A DNA stretch of 64,000 nt from Eremomyces bilateralis CBS 781.70. Its lineage: Eukaryota; Ascomycota; Dothideomycetes; Eremomycetales; Eremomycetaceae. Below are positions 20,587 through 33,300 of the stretch, piece by piece; position 1 is the first letter of the stretch; every line of letters starts with the position of its first letter. Below the pieces are notes generated by a model. The model made no database searches. It was not told where the DNA came from and saw only the letters and a list, made by a program, of their open reading frames with translations. The translations under genes and the position numbers were made by a program. Where the stretch lies: the NCBI RefSeq assembly GCF_010015585.1, contig NW_022985085.1, forward strand, positions 130,384 to 194,383, written 5' to 3'.

Positions 20587-23500
20587 ATGGCTAAGATGGG
20601 TCCAATTCCTCCCAGCCAGGATGGTGTGCCTGCCCCGCTTGCCGACTTCTTCTTTATTGCTGGCATTGAGTCCAGTGCCGTGGTCGATGAGAGCCAGATA
20701 CCCAATGGGACGACCCCACAAGCTCCCGAGCCCACGATCGAGGCGATCGCTGAAGACTCCGCGTTGGAATCCGAGGGTGAGGAAGAGCATAAACGGCAGT
20801 CCGGAGAACAGTTGCTGAATGGCGATGCACCCGCGCAACGGAACCGATTCAGCTACGAGATAAGGAAGTCGATCACGAGCTTATCCGGGCTGGAGAAGAC
20901 GACGACAACGTCAAGCAACAGAAGCAGTGCCACGATTCGGCCAGCTCCCTCTCCAATCGGTGGATCGGGCCTCTCCGATGAAGACTTCGAGCATGCCCTG
21001 CGCAGGTTCGCTGCCGAGCGAGATACGTTTTTAGAAGAGATCCAATTCACCGCCGGAGCGGTCGCGCCACAACCGACGACGAAACCCAAACCGCGACCGA
21101 AGACACAGAGAATCATAAGTGAAGATGCTCCTGGAGGGGTGCGATCGAGTGTCGGGACTTTGAGGAGGCGTATCTCAACTATGAGTAGTCTGAAGCGGCA
21201 GCCATCAACGGCAAGGCAAGGTAAGCGGAACAACTCCTCGCATGATTAGAGTTTTAGCAGCGGGAGCTTGCCCATTCGAAGGGACCTTTGTACTAACTGC
21301 GATATATCAGCGTCCATCCGAACGGCCAAACGTCTTAGCGGATATAACTCGGTCATTCCGACCCCACAGCCTTTCAAGACGAGCCCTGATATGCATCCTC
21401 TCAAGCGGAGGTACGAACCCGTCCTGCTCGACCGATATCCGCCGAAGAGCATGGTTGATGAGCTCAAGAGGCGCCCCCAATTTCCCGATTACGTCCCAAT
21501 GTTCACCTTTCCAAACGACATAAGCGTGGTTTCGGCGGACGAGAGACCTCGGTCCACGTGGCACGGCTACGTGATGACCAGTGGGGACAACTCCAAGGTC
21601 TATGGCATCTGCGTGATTATCTGGATGCCGCTCAATCCGAAGACGGCAGAGGCGCTGGAGCGACAATGTGAGGAATGGCGAAAGGCGAACATGACCGCGG
21701 AGGAGCGAGAGCTGGCGAGCAGCCTTGGTGAGAGACTCGCCGTGGAGCGCGCGAAGCTGTCAAGTTTGCTCGCGCGTCTGCCAAACATGCCATCGGGATC
21801 ATTCGAGCGTGAACATCTCGAAGACCAGATCAGCGCGGTGGAAGAGCGCATCGGCCTCATGACGGATCTCCTCCGGCCAGTGCGTCACGGAGCCGCATCC
21901 AAAATCGAAGGTTTAACGGATGGCGAAACCGGACTATGGATCCCGCGCGCTTATGGAGTGCTCGGTCGCGATATGAATTTGACGAGCTTCTGGAAAGAAT
22001 GGCTGAAAGCAGTCGTCGTTCCCATGACGAACGGCGCAATCTTGCGTGTACCACCAAGCTCTCCGAAGATCGGCATGTGGCAGCCTCTAGAACGCTACGT
22101 GATCAACTTGTGTGTGGAAGCGCTTAGCCCGCTTTCGTCGAAGACGCAGGTGGAGGTGTCGATTCGAGAATTGCGATTGTATGCGCGCAAGGAGGCACAC
22201 AACGAGCTGCCTGGGGCGCGGAACACCGATCTGTACGCGCTCTTCCGCTGTCTCTCCGTCGCCAATGTGGTCACGCTCATGGAATACGCGTTGATGGAAT
22301 CGCGGATCATCCTTTTGTCCTCGCACACCTCGATGCTGCATCTTGCCAGCGCAGCCATCTGCTCGCTGCTATACCCGATGAAATGGTGCGGAATCTTCAT
22401 TCCCGTTCTCCCATCGCGACTCATCCAGGCCCTGGATGCACCCTGTCCATACATCGTGGGCATTGAGCGCCGGTACGAGTCGGTGGAGCTTCCTGACGAT
22501 GACTTTGTGCTGGTGGACTTGGATTCCGACCTGATCGAAAGCACTGCGCCACCGACGACCTTGCCTCGTCAGCACCGACGGAAGCTCGTGTCACTGTTGC
22601 AGCTCTCGGCACGTCATCACATCCAATTCGGTGTTCCGACTGGTCCTCCGGCATATGCTGTGGAATCGCTCCCTCACAATTCCTTCTCCTCCGAAAACCC
22701 CACAATCTTCAGCAATCGACCCACCACCTCAACTTTAGCCACCCTCGTGGCCGTGAACTCCGCCACCTACGGCGACGCGACAGGTTCGACCGGCATCCGA
22801 CCCCCCATCTACAATGGTTTCCTCCAGGCCCGCAACGACCAGAGCAGAGGCTCGGAGCGTCCCACCACTTCGTCCACGATGGGCAAGGCCCCATCCCCCC
22901 CCTCCCCCAAGATCTCCCCCGTCTCCACCCACTTCCCACCCATTCCTAGCACGCCCATTTCTCGGAGCGATTCCGGCTATGCGCTGCAAGCCACCCTGCG
23001 CGAAAAGCGCTCCGGACACTTTGACGGATCGTCGCGTCGCAGCTCTTCTGTAGGTTTCCTCCCGCTCCGTCGACGCCTTTTCAGCAGGTCGAGGCTCGCA
23101 CCCCAGCACGCGTCTCATACGTCTCACACGTCTCAACAGTTCGGCGTCGATGGCGCTCCTCCGTTCCGCCGACCGAGCCAGCCGTTCCTTGGCCATACTC
23201 CCAGTTCCTCGTCGTCCAACCTCATGCACGAGTTCCGCGCCCCGTCGTCGTATGCTCCGTCCGTGTATGCGCAGTCCACCCTGGCGGCGTCCACGATCAT
23301 GCCGGGCGTTTTGGTCCAACCGGTGAGGAATACAGAGACGACGCAATGGGTCGAAGGGCATTGTTTGCAGTGGCGACCGTACGATGACAGGACGACATGC
23401 ACCATATGTGCCGAGAGGTCAGACGAAGGGATTTATGTCTGCTCAGGTACGATTCCTGATTCAGTTTTCAGTTGTCATCATCTTTCGATTGCTTTGTCGC

Positions 23501-24273
23501 TAACTGCCTTGAACCTAGGCTGTGGTCTCTCTGCACATTCTCGATGCACCCTGCAGGTCTGCCTCGTCTGCCCCCGAGCATTCAAGCCAGACCATGTGAG
23601 AACCGCATTTGTTCGTTGCTTTGCGAGCCTCTTCTATACATATCGACGTTCCTTAGCACCGGCAACGGGAGACGTGAAGCGATCAGGCATGCTGTATAAG
23701 TTCAACATGGAGGGCTACATTCGGAACTTGCCTCATGATATTGCGGACTATATGCAACTGCTCAGGGATACGCAACGTGAGTATCGTGATAACGTTTGAA
23801 TTGCGGGCTTTACTAAGACTTCCCCTTCAGTCTTCAATGAGTTCCTCCACGAGCGAGAAATGACGCCGGCAAATGACCCGTCAATCAAGCTATTTGACCA
23901 GATCATTATGGCTAAGAAGAACCGAGGACGGACGTCTCTGTTCTCTAAATCTTCCACCGACTTCCTCAACGACACATCCGATCATCTGTGGAGGTCTGCA
24001 GCCGCAATGCCTCCCACTTCCCGAGTTCCAGGGGACTATCGCCAGATTGTCAGCCGAAGTAAGTTTGAGACCGTCTCTGTCCAACACCCATGGCAAAGTC
24101 TCGGTATTAATTGTCCTGTAGTCCCTGCGAAACTTGACCCTACTCTAATGAAAGAACCGCGCGTCATTCAGGGGGCTCCTCGCTTTTCCCAATCGCGCAC
24201 CACTACGACTCGACGTAAGCCCATTCCGTCGATGCTCGGACCGGGTCTGCCTCCCCATCCTCCGCCGAAGTGA
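20587..24273 (+). CDS. DENN (AEX-3) domain protein with C1-like zinc finger
   Basis: Five exons: 20587-21220, 21311-23446, 23519-23776, 23831-24058 and 24122-24273, giving 1135 residues in phase. After a disordered N-terminus come an upstream-DENN-like part (HGYVMTSGDNSKVYGICVII, about 290-310) and the core DENN (about 515-600: LFRCLSVANVVTLMEYALME, then SRIILLSSH and LLYPMKWCGIFIPVLP). A long Ser/Pro-rich linker leads to a Cys/His-rich finger (about 893-950: CTIC, YVCSGCGLSAHSRC, CLVC) and a helical end resembling the downstream-DENN part. Known role: DENN proteins are GDP-GTP exchange factors for Rab GTPases in membrane traffic. The third-exon acceptor follows a 72-nt, stop-free intron (see findings). 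Confidence 0.88.
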
Positions 24274-25401
24274 TGAACCGCTATGTAGGGAGCCTTGTCT
24301 TCAGACGAAGTAAACGATTGCTCGACCACTCTCATCTCGCCTTTTCCGCCGCGCCCATTCTACTTCTGTTACCACTCGATCACGGTTTTCCGGAGGGGGC
24401 ATACGTAGCACCTCGTGCCAAGTTTTCAACGCTTCGCCGTGCAGCAGTTCGTTCGGGTCCAACCAAAAGCGACGGAGTATACGGCGTTAATTGAGATTGT
24501 TTTGTTAGACCATGTGCGGGTTGCTATTGATGGGATCGCTGTAGCTTGGGCAGTGTCTGGGCTCACGAGTTGTTTTATGTTAGGGAATAGGGGGATGTCT
24601 GTCCAAGTCCGCATTGGGGAGTCGATGTGTAGTTTGGATAGGTCCGTGGCAATGTATTAATAGGAACGTCTACTCGGTTGAGGAATGGAAAATGGTTCAG
24701 ATCGAATCCTCCATGCATTTGCCTGCCGGTATGATACACCACCATCTTCACGACTCTTTTTTTTTAGCCGGAATTGCCCATTCTAGGAAAAGATGAAACC
24801 CAAGAAACCCTTTTGATTCTCAATTGTTCCGGATGCAACTCCAAAGACCAAATTACACCACTCAGCGGCGGAGCTACCCCCTGAGTCCGGGCTGTGATCC
24901 GATTAGTGTGGGGACATTTGGGGCTCTTCTCGCCCGAACATGAATTACCCGCAACTGCGTCATCTGAACACTCATCCCCTTGACTCCCTCACATGTCAGC
25001 CCCCACCCAGAACAGCTAATGGGGAGTATTTCATCCAACGCGCTATGTCAAGACAACGACCATTCCACAATACCTCCCGCACCGATTCAGTTTTTACCAC
25101 GACGGCCCCGAGAACAAGGTTACCGTGTCCTGCTCCTCGAAAATGTCACCCCGTTAACCCCCCTACGGCGCCTGGTGCTCCCTCAGAATTTCTCCGGTTG
25201 GTTTGATATGTTATGTGTTGATCTCTCTTGCTAATTGCTAACCCGTGCGAGAACCAGACTCGCGACGCCGACTTTGAAATCTGCGAGCTAGACAACCGAC
25301 CGTTTATTATCACATCGCTAAGAGGCTTCCCAATTACATACAAGACCCTACACATTCCTTGAACCTTTGGGGTTCCTAGAAGACCTCCACAACTGCCAAA
25401 C
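24274..25401. other. Intergenic stretch DENN gene / GUT2
   Basis: A 1.1 kb stretch with only short frames. It holds the DENN 3' end and the GUT2 promoter, and a T-run near 24765. No gene is seen. Confidence 0.45.
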
Positions 25402-27862
25402 ATGGCGCGCGGACGACCCAGCCGCTTCCTTCGGCCCCTCCTATACTCCGGCGGTGCCATTGCTGGCACTGGGGCCATACTCTACATCGTCTACCGCCCC
25501 CGACATATTCCCGGTTCCGAGAGGGCCACCGTGCCTCCGCCAACATATGGAGAAGGAGGCGTCTTTCGGCCCCCGGCGTTCCCATTGGTGAAGCCCAGGG
25601 AAGAGCAGATTGAGGCTCTAAAGCGGAGTGGTATGGACAACGGACTAAGCTCGGGGGTAATTGGACAAGCGCTTGGGAAGATCTCCGATCCCAATGCTTG
25701 GTTTGCAACAGGAAAGACCATTTCTCCCCCGGCTGGCGAGCAATTGTCAGGTGCAAGGATAGAAGAAGAAGAGCCATATGACCTCCTCATTATTGGCGGA
25801 GGGGCCACAGGTACTGGAATAGCACTGGATGCTGCAACCAGAGGGTTGAAGGTCGCGTTGGTGGAGAGGGATGACTTCAGCAGCGGCACCAGCAGCAAAA
25901 GCACCAAACTAGTACACGGCGGCGTCCGGTACTTGGAAAAGGCTTTCTGGGAAATGGACTACGCGCAGTACGTGAAACTATCCGCCTTTGGGGATCCATC
26001 AAGGTTGCTGAACATGGCACAGGTTCAAGCTTGTCATAGAGGCGCTGAGAGAGCGGCGATATTTCTTAGACACGGCACCACATCTCAGCTCCTGGCTCCC
26101 AATCATGATCCCGATCGATAAGTGGTGGAAGGTCCCATACTTTTGGTCCGGGACAAAGCTATACGACGTCCTTGCGGGCGCGGAAAACATTGAGAGCTCA
26201 TACTTCTTGACGAAGAGCAAGGCACTGGATGCGTTTCCTATGCTTAAACAAGAGGGCTTATGTGGCGCCTTAGTATACTATGGTGAGAGCTTGGGTCATC
26301 AGGTCAAGTTGTGAAGTCTAACTGAGGTAGATGGTGCGCACAATGACTCTCGCATGAATGTCTCCCTAGCAATGACAGCAGCGCTCTATGGCGCAACTGT
26401 CGTGAACCACATGGAGGTAACATCCCTCGAGAAGGATGCCGCTGGTCGAGTGTGCGGAGCGAAAGTCAAGGATCTGGTACCCGGTCGGAATGGTGAGAAG
26501 ACTTCGGAAATCACCATCCGAGCCAAAGGGGTCATCAATGCTACCGGTCCATTCACCGATGCCATCCGTAAGATGGATGATCCCAGCGTACAGGAGATCG
26601 TGGCGCCCAGTTCTGGCGTCCATGTCATCCTCCCCGGCTACTACAGTCCTCAGCACATGGGACTGATCGATCCTTCAACTTCCGATGGTCGCGTGATCTT
26701 CTTCCTGCCATGGCAGGGAAACACCATTGCGGGCACTACCGACACTCCCACCGATATCACACAGAACCCAGTTGCGAATGAAGAGGAAATCGGTTGGATA
26801 TTGAACGAGATTCGCGGTTATTTGGCACCGGAAATCAACGTTCGTCGAGGCGACGTCCTCGCAGCATGGTCGGGGATCCGTCCGCTGGTTCGAGATCCGA
26901 AAGCACAGAAGACCGAGGGGCTGGTCCGCAATCACCTTGTCACCACTTCCGCATCCGGGCTTCTCACCTGCTCGGGCGGTAAGTGGACAACGTATCGCGA
27001 GATGTCCGAAGATACCGTCAACGAGGCCATCAAAGAGTTCAACCTGACCATCCGACCGATCACGCACCCTCCACGGATCAGCGGGACCTGGATCACCGAC
27101 GACGCGGCGAATCTGAACGGCCAGTGCCAGACGCAGAGTATCAAACTTGTCGGCGCACACGGCTACTCCAAGACCCTCTTCATCAACCTCATCCAGCACT
27201 TTGGAATCGACACCGAGGTCGCCAAGCACCTGACCGCGGCGTACGGTGACCGCGCCTGGACCGTCGCCGCATTGTCTGCACCGACTGGCCTACGGTTCCC
27301 CATTCGAGGCCAACGGCTCTCATCCCTGTACCCGTTTGTGGATGGCGAGATCCGGTATGCGGTCAGGCACGAGTACGCTCAGACGGCGGTTGACGTGATC
27401 GCCCGTCGGACACGACTGGCGTTCTTAAACGCGCAGGCTGCGCTAGAAGCATTGCCGATGGTCATCGACTTGATGTCTGAGGAGCTGAGCTGGGACGCGA
27501 ATAGGAAGGACAGGGAATGGAGGGACAGCGTGCAATTCCTCAAAAGCATGGGGTTGCCGAAGGCGAAGTTGAATCTGACGAGGAAAGACGTGGAGAAGGG
27601 GAAGGTTGGGACGTTTCCTGGTACGTATTTCTAGTCTTGATTTTCGATCAGAGGGGAGATGTGCTGACAATGCGTGCGTAGATGAGGAATACAAACTTTA
27701 TGCTCGGCACGGTGAGTGAATACCTTCCCATGCGTCTAACTAGACTTTTTGACTAACATTTCTCTTCCTATAGACAAACCAGCAGAGGTTCTCGAGACTG
27801 ATACGCATTTGGCTGCTGGACATAATCCCGTCATCGGGCAGGCTTCACCTTCAAACAAGTGA
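25402..27862 (+). CDS. GUT2: Mitochondrial FAD-dependent glycerol-3-phosphate dehydrogenase
   Basis: Five exons: 25402-25967, 26023-26282, 26331-27620, 27683-27712 (30 nt) and 27774-27862, giving 744 residues. A basic N-terminus with a hydrophobic stretch (about 13-30) suits mitochondrial inner-membrane targeting. The Rossmann FAD site is [19 protein letters not shown] (about 127-145), followed by [75 protein letters not shown] and [15 protein letters not shown]. Reaction: sn-glycerol-3-phosphate to dihydroxyacetone phosphate with electrons passed to ubiquinone, which serves glycerol use and the NADH shuttle. The first junction uses GTACGT at 25968 and restores [17 protein letters not shown]. 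No EF-hands are seen. Confidence 0.94.
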
Positions 27863-28448
27863 AACTGCGGGACCCGTGGCATCAGTGCTCATACTACGGC
27901 ATTTGGGGGAATCATTGCATCTATAGATTCTTTAGAATAGCGCATGTCCAAGGTCATGGTGAGGTTATGGGAACTCATTGCATCACAGTCCATTATTAGA
28001 CACCTAGACCCAACGATGGCACCTTCGACAGAAAGAAACTACTTGAGAAAATATATGGTATTGAGTTCCAAGTATTGCAGCTAGAACAATCATGTCAGCG
28101 GGTTAAACAATAAGCCAACCACAACAATGGTGTTTTCGGCACAGTCGTAATAAATAGGTAACTGTATATTATAGGAATCAATGAGTTTCATCGCTTTTCC
28201 TACCATTATGCCCATGAATTCATGATATCTTTCGTTAGCTGCCTGTGGTTAATCTCTCGACAGGGATACATCCTGGGCTGCTGTTTAACTTCAATTCAGC
28301 TTCCATATTTTCCTGCGCAACTTTCATTTCCATACAAATCTCCAAACACAATTCTATTTAATTAATCGATGAGGTTGAGAACAGGTTATTGAGCATTGAT
28401 TGAAAGTCTCCAATATCTCCTCCTTCCTCCCCGCAGCCACCGTAAACA
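27863..28448. promoter_or_regulatory. Intergenic stretch GUT2 / RUS gene
   Basis: A 586 nt stretch carrying the GUT2 3' end and the RUS-gene promoter. It is A/T-rich near 28340-28370 (TTAATTAATCGATG). No gene is seen. Confidence 0.4.
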
Positions 28449-30367
28449 ATGGACGCAGCGAGGATAAAGTCGGCGACCACGCCGCAGGAGATAATCGAGC
28501 GTGACGAAGCCGGCAATATCAGAACGACGTATATCCTCTCCTCAAATGGAGAAGGTCGAGAACGGCTCGACCTCTTGGTTCGTTCAAATGTTTGACGAGG
28601 GAAAGTTCATCGTGGATGACAATTCTAAATAGCCCCCTCCACGAAGCAAATCGGTCCCCGAGCAACTCCTGGACGTATTCTTGCCGGCGGGATATCCCCA
28701 GAGCGTCACTGAGGATTACATATAGTGTGTAACACGGGTGGAGTATTTGCAGTTTGTCTCTCAGTCAGCCGGACGCTGACGCAGTATGGGGATTGGGTGG
28801 GTTAGTTATCAAATCTACGTACGTGTGCGGTCAGGAGGCGGCAGGCCTTAGGCCTTATTGCTCCCTACTCTATCCGTTAGGAGTCCGGTCTGACACCTAC
28901 GTAGGACTCGCTTCAAGCATTCTCCAGCTCGATTGCGGGCATGTTTGCCTCCCGAGCAGTTCTCGAAGGTGCGTCATCCAGAGCCTTTCTCCGCCTTGTC
29001 TACTGTCCCTGGGGCAGCCCAGAAAAATCGCCCCTACGCTTAGTATCACCAGGGTGCCTATACGACTGCTGGTTGAAATGAGGGGGTGTGGAGGAGCCTA
29101 GAAAGGGCTGACGTCAACAGGCGTCGGTGTGGGTGATGCGCAGGCCTCGCCGACTGCGGCTCTCCTGCTCTCAGTCATCCAGGAGTCGGTAGGACGGATC
29201 GCCACGATCTTATTCGCGCATCGAGTAGGGACGGCGCTGGAGCCTGAATGCAAGATGTTCCGGCTCGCAGCCGACGTCTTCAACGACACGGCGATGGTGC
29301 TGGACTGTTTGTCCCCGGCGTTTCCCAAGACGACGAGGGTTCTGATGCTCAGCATGGCGAGTGTGCTGCGGGCTTTGTGCGGAGTGGCGGCCGGGAGCTC
29401 AAAGGCGAGCTTGAGTGCGCACTTCGCGAAGCAAGGCAACCTGGCGGAACTAAATGCTGTATGTCTTCTAACATCTTTGCTCGCTTGAAGTTGTGACTTG
29501 GAATTCGAGGCTGTCGTAGTTTGAGATGGCACTGACACTCCAGCAGAAAGATTCGAGTCAGGAGACTATCATATCGCTCCTAGGGATGCTCGTACGTTGG
29601 TTCTTTGTGATTAACTTGCTGTTAGGCTAATAGTGCCCCAATAGGCGGGCAGTTTCGTCATCTCTCGAGTGACCTCGCATTCCGCAGTGTGGACATCACT
29701 ACTGATATTGATATCCATCCACCTCTGGACGAACTACATGGCAGTACGATCGGTAATCCTGCGTACCTTGAACCGACAGAGGGCCAACATCGTCCTTTCA
29801 AGCCTAATTGGCTCCAGCAATCTGCCATCCCCGCAGGAAGCCTCGCACCTGGAGCGCATATTCGAGCGGCCAGGCCTCCTACGCTGGGTGGATGGGCGCA
29901 TCCTAGGGCATTGCATGATTGGCGTCGAGCTGAGCTCCATTCTCCGTCAGCTTCCCGGGGCAGCGTCCAGGCCCAGCGGGAAATCACGCATATATCGGTA
30001 CGATCTGGCACCTCAAAAGATTCTCGGCCTATTCGATAAAGAATTTTATGTGCTCTGGTTCGATACAAGGACCCGGACGGCGTATATTGCTTTGAAAGAG
30101 GGGTGTCAACCAAGAGATCAAGTACGCGCATGGTGCCATGCACTACTTGTTGCAAGGAAATACGATCTCAAGGGTCTTGAGGTGCCAGCGGACCAAAAGA
30201 CCGACTACGATGCTGTTCCACCTGCCCTGCAGCTCTTAGCAAAGACCGGTGACGAATTGTCCCGGAATTTCCATGCCTACGAAGACAAGCTGCAGTCGGC
30301 CGGTTGGGATACGACGACGATCCAGTTGGAAACACGACCACGAATTAGGATTTCATTGAGCGAATGA
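28449..30367 (+). CDS. RUS family (DUF647, root UVB-sensitive-like) membrane protein
   Basis: Seven exons: 28449-28577, 28633-28724, 28806-28818 (13 nt), 28905-28968, 29121-29458, 29547-29591 and 29645-30367, giving 467 residues with all phases consistent. The joined sequence reads LLDVFLPAGYPQSVTEDYIY, then YQIYDSLQAFSSSIAGMFAS, RAVLEGVGVGDAQASPTAAL, GRIATILFAHR, FNDTAMVLDCLSP, MLSMASVLRALCGVAAGSSK and NAKDSSQETIISLLGMLAGS, the canonical DUF647 order. Plant RUS proteins act in UV-B response and vitamin B6-linked development; the function of fungal members is little known. Hydrophobic stretches indicate a membrane protein. The intron 28578-28632 (GTTCGT donor) removes an in-frame TAG and is the least certain border. 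Confidence 0.87.
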
Positions 30368-33300
30368 AGGCCACTTCCTGCACGTACGCTGTATAATTAT
30401 GGATTGTACGTTCGTCCAGAAACCTAAATTGAGACCTAGATGAACCAAGCTAGCGGGGGACGACAACATAAGAGCGTCGAAAGCGCCAATAGTCGGTTCA
30501 TGCAGTATGAGAAATCATACATGGCTGGCGCCGAAACTCGCAACGAGCGAGAACCTCGCAGCGCCGAAGTTCAGCCCGTTCAGCACGCGGGCAAAGCCTT
30601 CAACGATAATCAACACACACGATGAGTGTCGGTGATTCACCAACTGTCCCCGTACGCTACGACTTACGAGGGAGCAGAGCACCTGGCTGATGAGACGGGC
30701 AACATGATATCCCGATTAGAACCTCCGATTTCTCCGACAATAGATTCAGTGCATCAATTAATGAGACAATCATCATGCGCCACGAAAGTAGCCAGCGATG
30801 CATGGATATGGGCACCAAAGTTAAATATCTGGTCCCAAAACGCCGCGACGAATCTGCTGGCTGTACTACAATCTAGTCAATTGATCGGGCAGGCATTCGT
30901 CCAGTTCAACCCGCTCCAGCGAGCCGATGAATAAAGTGTAACAACATCCTCACCCAGTCACTCTCATCACTCATGCATCGATAGCCCTCACCCAATATGA
31001 GACCGGACCGAATGGCTGGCCAGTGGGATACCCATGCTGCGTGCGTGATGAACAGATGAAAGCAATTTCAAGCTCATCATGCGATGGAGGGGGCAAGTTT
31101 ATTTTTGGATCCCATGCGCGAGGCCGACCGAGTTGCAAGCCCGATGAAAGCAAACTTTTCATTTGCGACCATGTCCTCAACCCTCACGGATCAGTGACCG
31201 GTGGACGATGACATGCCATCATGTGTCTTAGACATCCTAAGATCTCCATGTTACGAGAGGTTGACAAACCGGTGGGTTCGGCGCCGTGCCCATGACGATA
31301 ACGGCCGAAGTCCGAACACGAGAGCGTCCCCGAGGTGCAGATTCGGAGTGAAAAGGGGCAATCTTCTAGAAGGCTTCTAGAAGGCGGGTTGGTGGCGAAA
31401 CAGCGATCCAATCGCGCCACAATCCGTGCTCCGGTGGAACGTGTTACATCATGGGTGTTACATCATTGGTTTATTTATCATTCCATACCGCTGAGAACTA
31501 CATCAGCAAGCCCTTTCGTGAGCCGTGCGTTGACCGGAAGGAGAAGGTGAGAACTGGGAAGTAGAGAGGGGAGGGGAGACTCGCTGAGACTTGAGAGGTG
31601 GACGGAAAGGCTCCACACCCTGTGGGCTATCGGATGTCGAGACTCCATTCAATCGTTCGTTGAAGTGATGAACAATCACAGAGAGTCTGTCACCTTTCCG
31701 TCTTTCACCCGTTTTCCTAGTGCATAAATCTCTGAGCCAAGGCTCCTCGCTCTCTCCACCACGCCGCCATCCACACCACCAAACCCTGGAAACCATGGAC
31801 TCCTATCCCGGGCTTGTCGGCCAGGCACGCAAATCATCGCATATCCCGATGTGCAAAAGCATATCCTGTCTCGGCGACCCTTGACCGCTTCTAAGTTCTA
31901 ACCTCACGGCTCACGATGTCTCCTTGCAACTTGCAACCCCTTCTGGTCCGTACTCCGTCCAGGCGTCCACTCCCTTGCATTCTGATTTCTGCCGTCTGCG
32001 CGATCATCTTACAGATCGGCATTCAGCAGGGAACAGAGAACTGTGGGGATATCCGAGAAATGAGCAGAGGAGGATTACCCGTTCGGTCAGGTCTGAAGAG
32101 TGCCAGACGCAATTCGGTGCCATCAGCCTGATGCACATTCCGTGCGGTGTGCTGTGTACATTCGTACGCCTTGACTATCAGTGTGAAGATGAGTACTCGA
32201 CTGGACACTGGTAAATGACAGGTCAGCGCAGCCCTGCGATAACTGAGAAGAGGCACAGGAAGATCCAGGCATCCATGGATCGATAATTCAAGGCTGCTAA
32301 GTGCCAACTTGTTGATGAATCGACTACGATGTGTGGACCTCTGAATTCTCAAATGTTCGCTGCCACTTTCAAGCGTGCATTCCGCCTTGTGTTTATGAAA
32401 TTTCCGACGTTCTGGCCCTTCTGGACTCAGCTCTTAACTCACGGCTAAAATTGAAATATTTGGAAACGCGACGTAACCGGATACCATTCTTTTTTTGCAG
32501 ATTCTCAAACGGACACGCCCATCGAAACGCGTCTGTCTCGTCGGACAACTGAACTGACGAGGCTTGCAAACAAGAAAACCCCTCCACGCGGGAGGTCGGA
32601 GAGCCGCTGCTGCAGGCGCCCGAGATGGGGCCCCAAAGAGTCCAGATGCTCACACCATCCTTCCCTGCCGTAGGGCAGTGTGACCTTCCGTTTCACGGCT
32701 CACCTGGCACCGGTGGTGTGCCCGTACATGTATCAGATGGGGACGAGATCAACCTTGATCGTCATCGATATTCAAACGGAATGGATTGACGGTCACACTA
32801 TTTCTACTAGCCATGAGGAGACCCTTTATTTGGCATGCGATATTGACCATCGGATCGAGTAGGACTGTAGGAGCAACCCCCAAAGGGGAGTACAGCCAAG
32901 ATGGCGATTGACGAAGACACTTCTGAGGTTTCAGCCCCTTGAATGATGAATCAAGCATTCAGGCTTTGTCCAACGGTGGCAAAGTACCACGCAAAACCGT
33001 GTCTTCAGCGGGCGGCGGCAAGATCGGATAGCACCAGAATCCAGATGGTGGGCGCCGCACGCCGTTAGCGGTAAGCCGTGGCCGTCACTTGCCGTTGCCC
33101 ACTGGCCATGCCGCGAGGACCGCCAGGAGATCACCTTACGCCGAAGTCAAGACTCAAGAGAGTTCTGATGGACCGAGAATCATCATGCAGAGCGAAGGAA
33201 TCCACATGAGGGTGCTGGCCAGCGGCCACTGTTGAGAGTTGAGTGGGAGCCTAGGATCCACATTCCACTGTCATCGGCCATCACTCAATCGCGCATAAAC

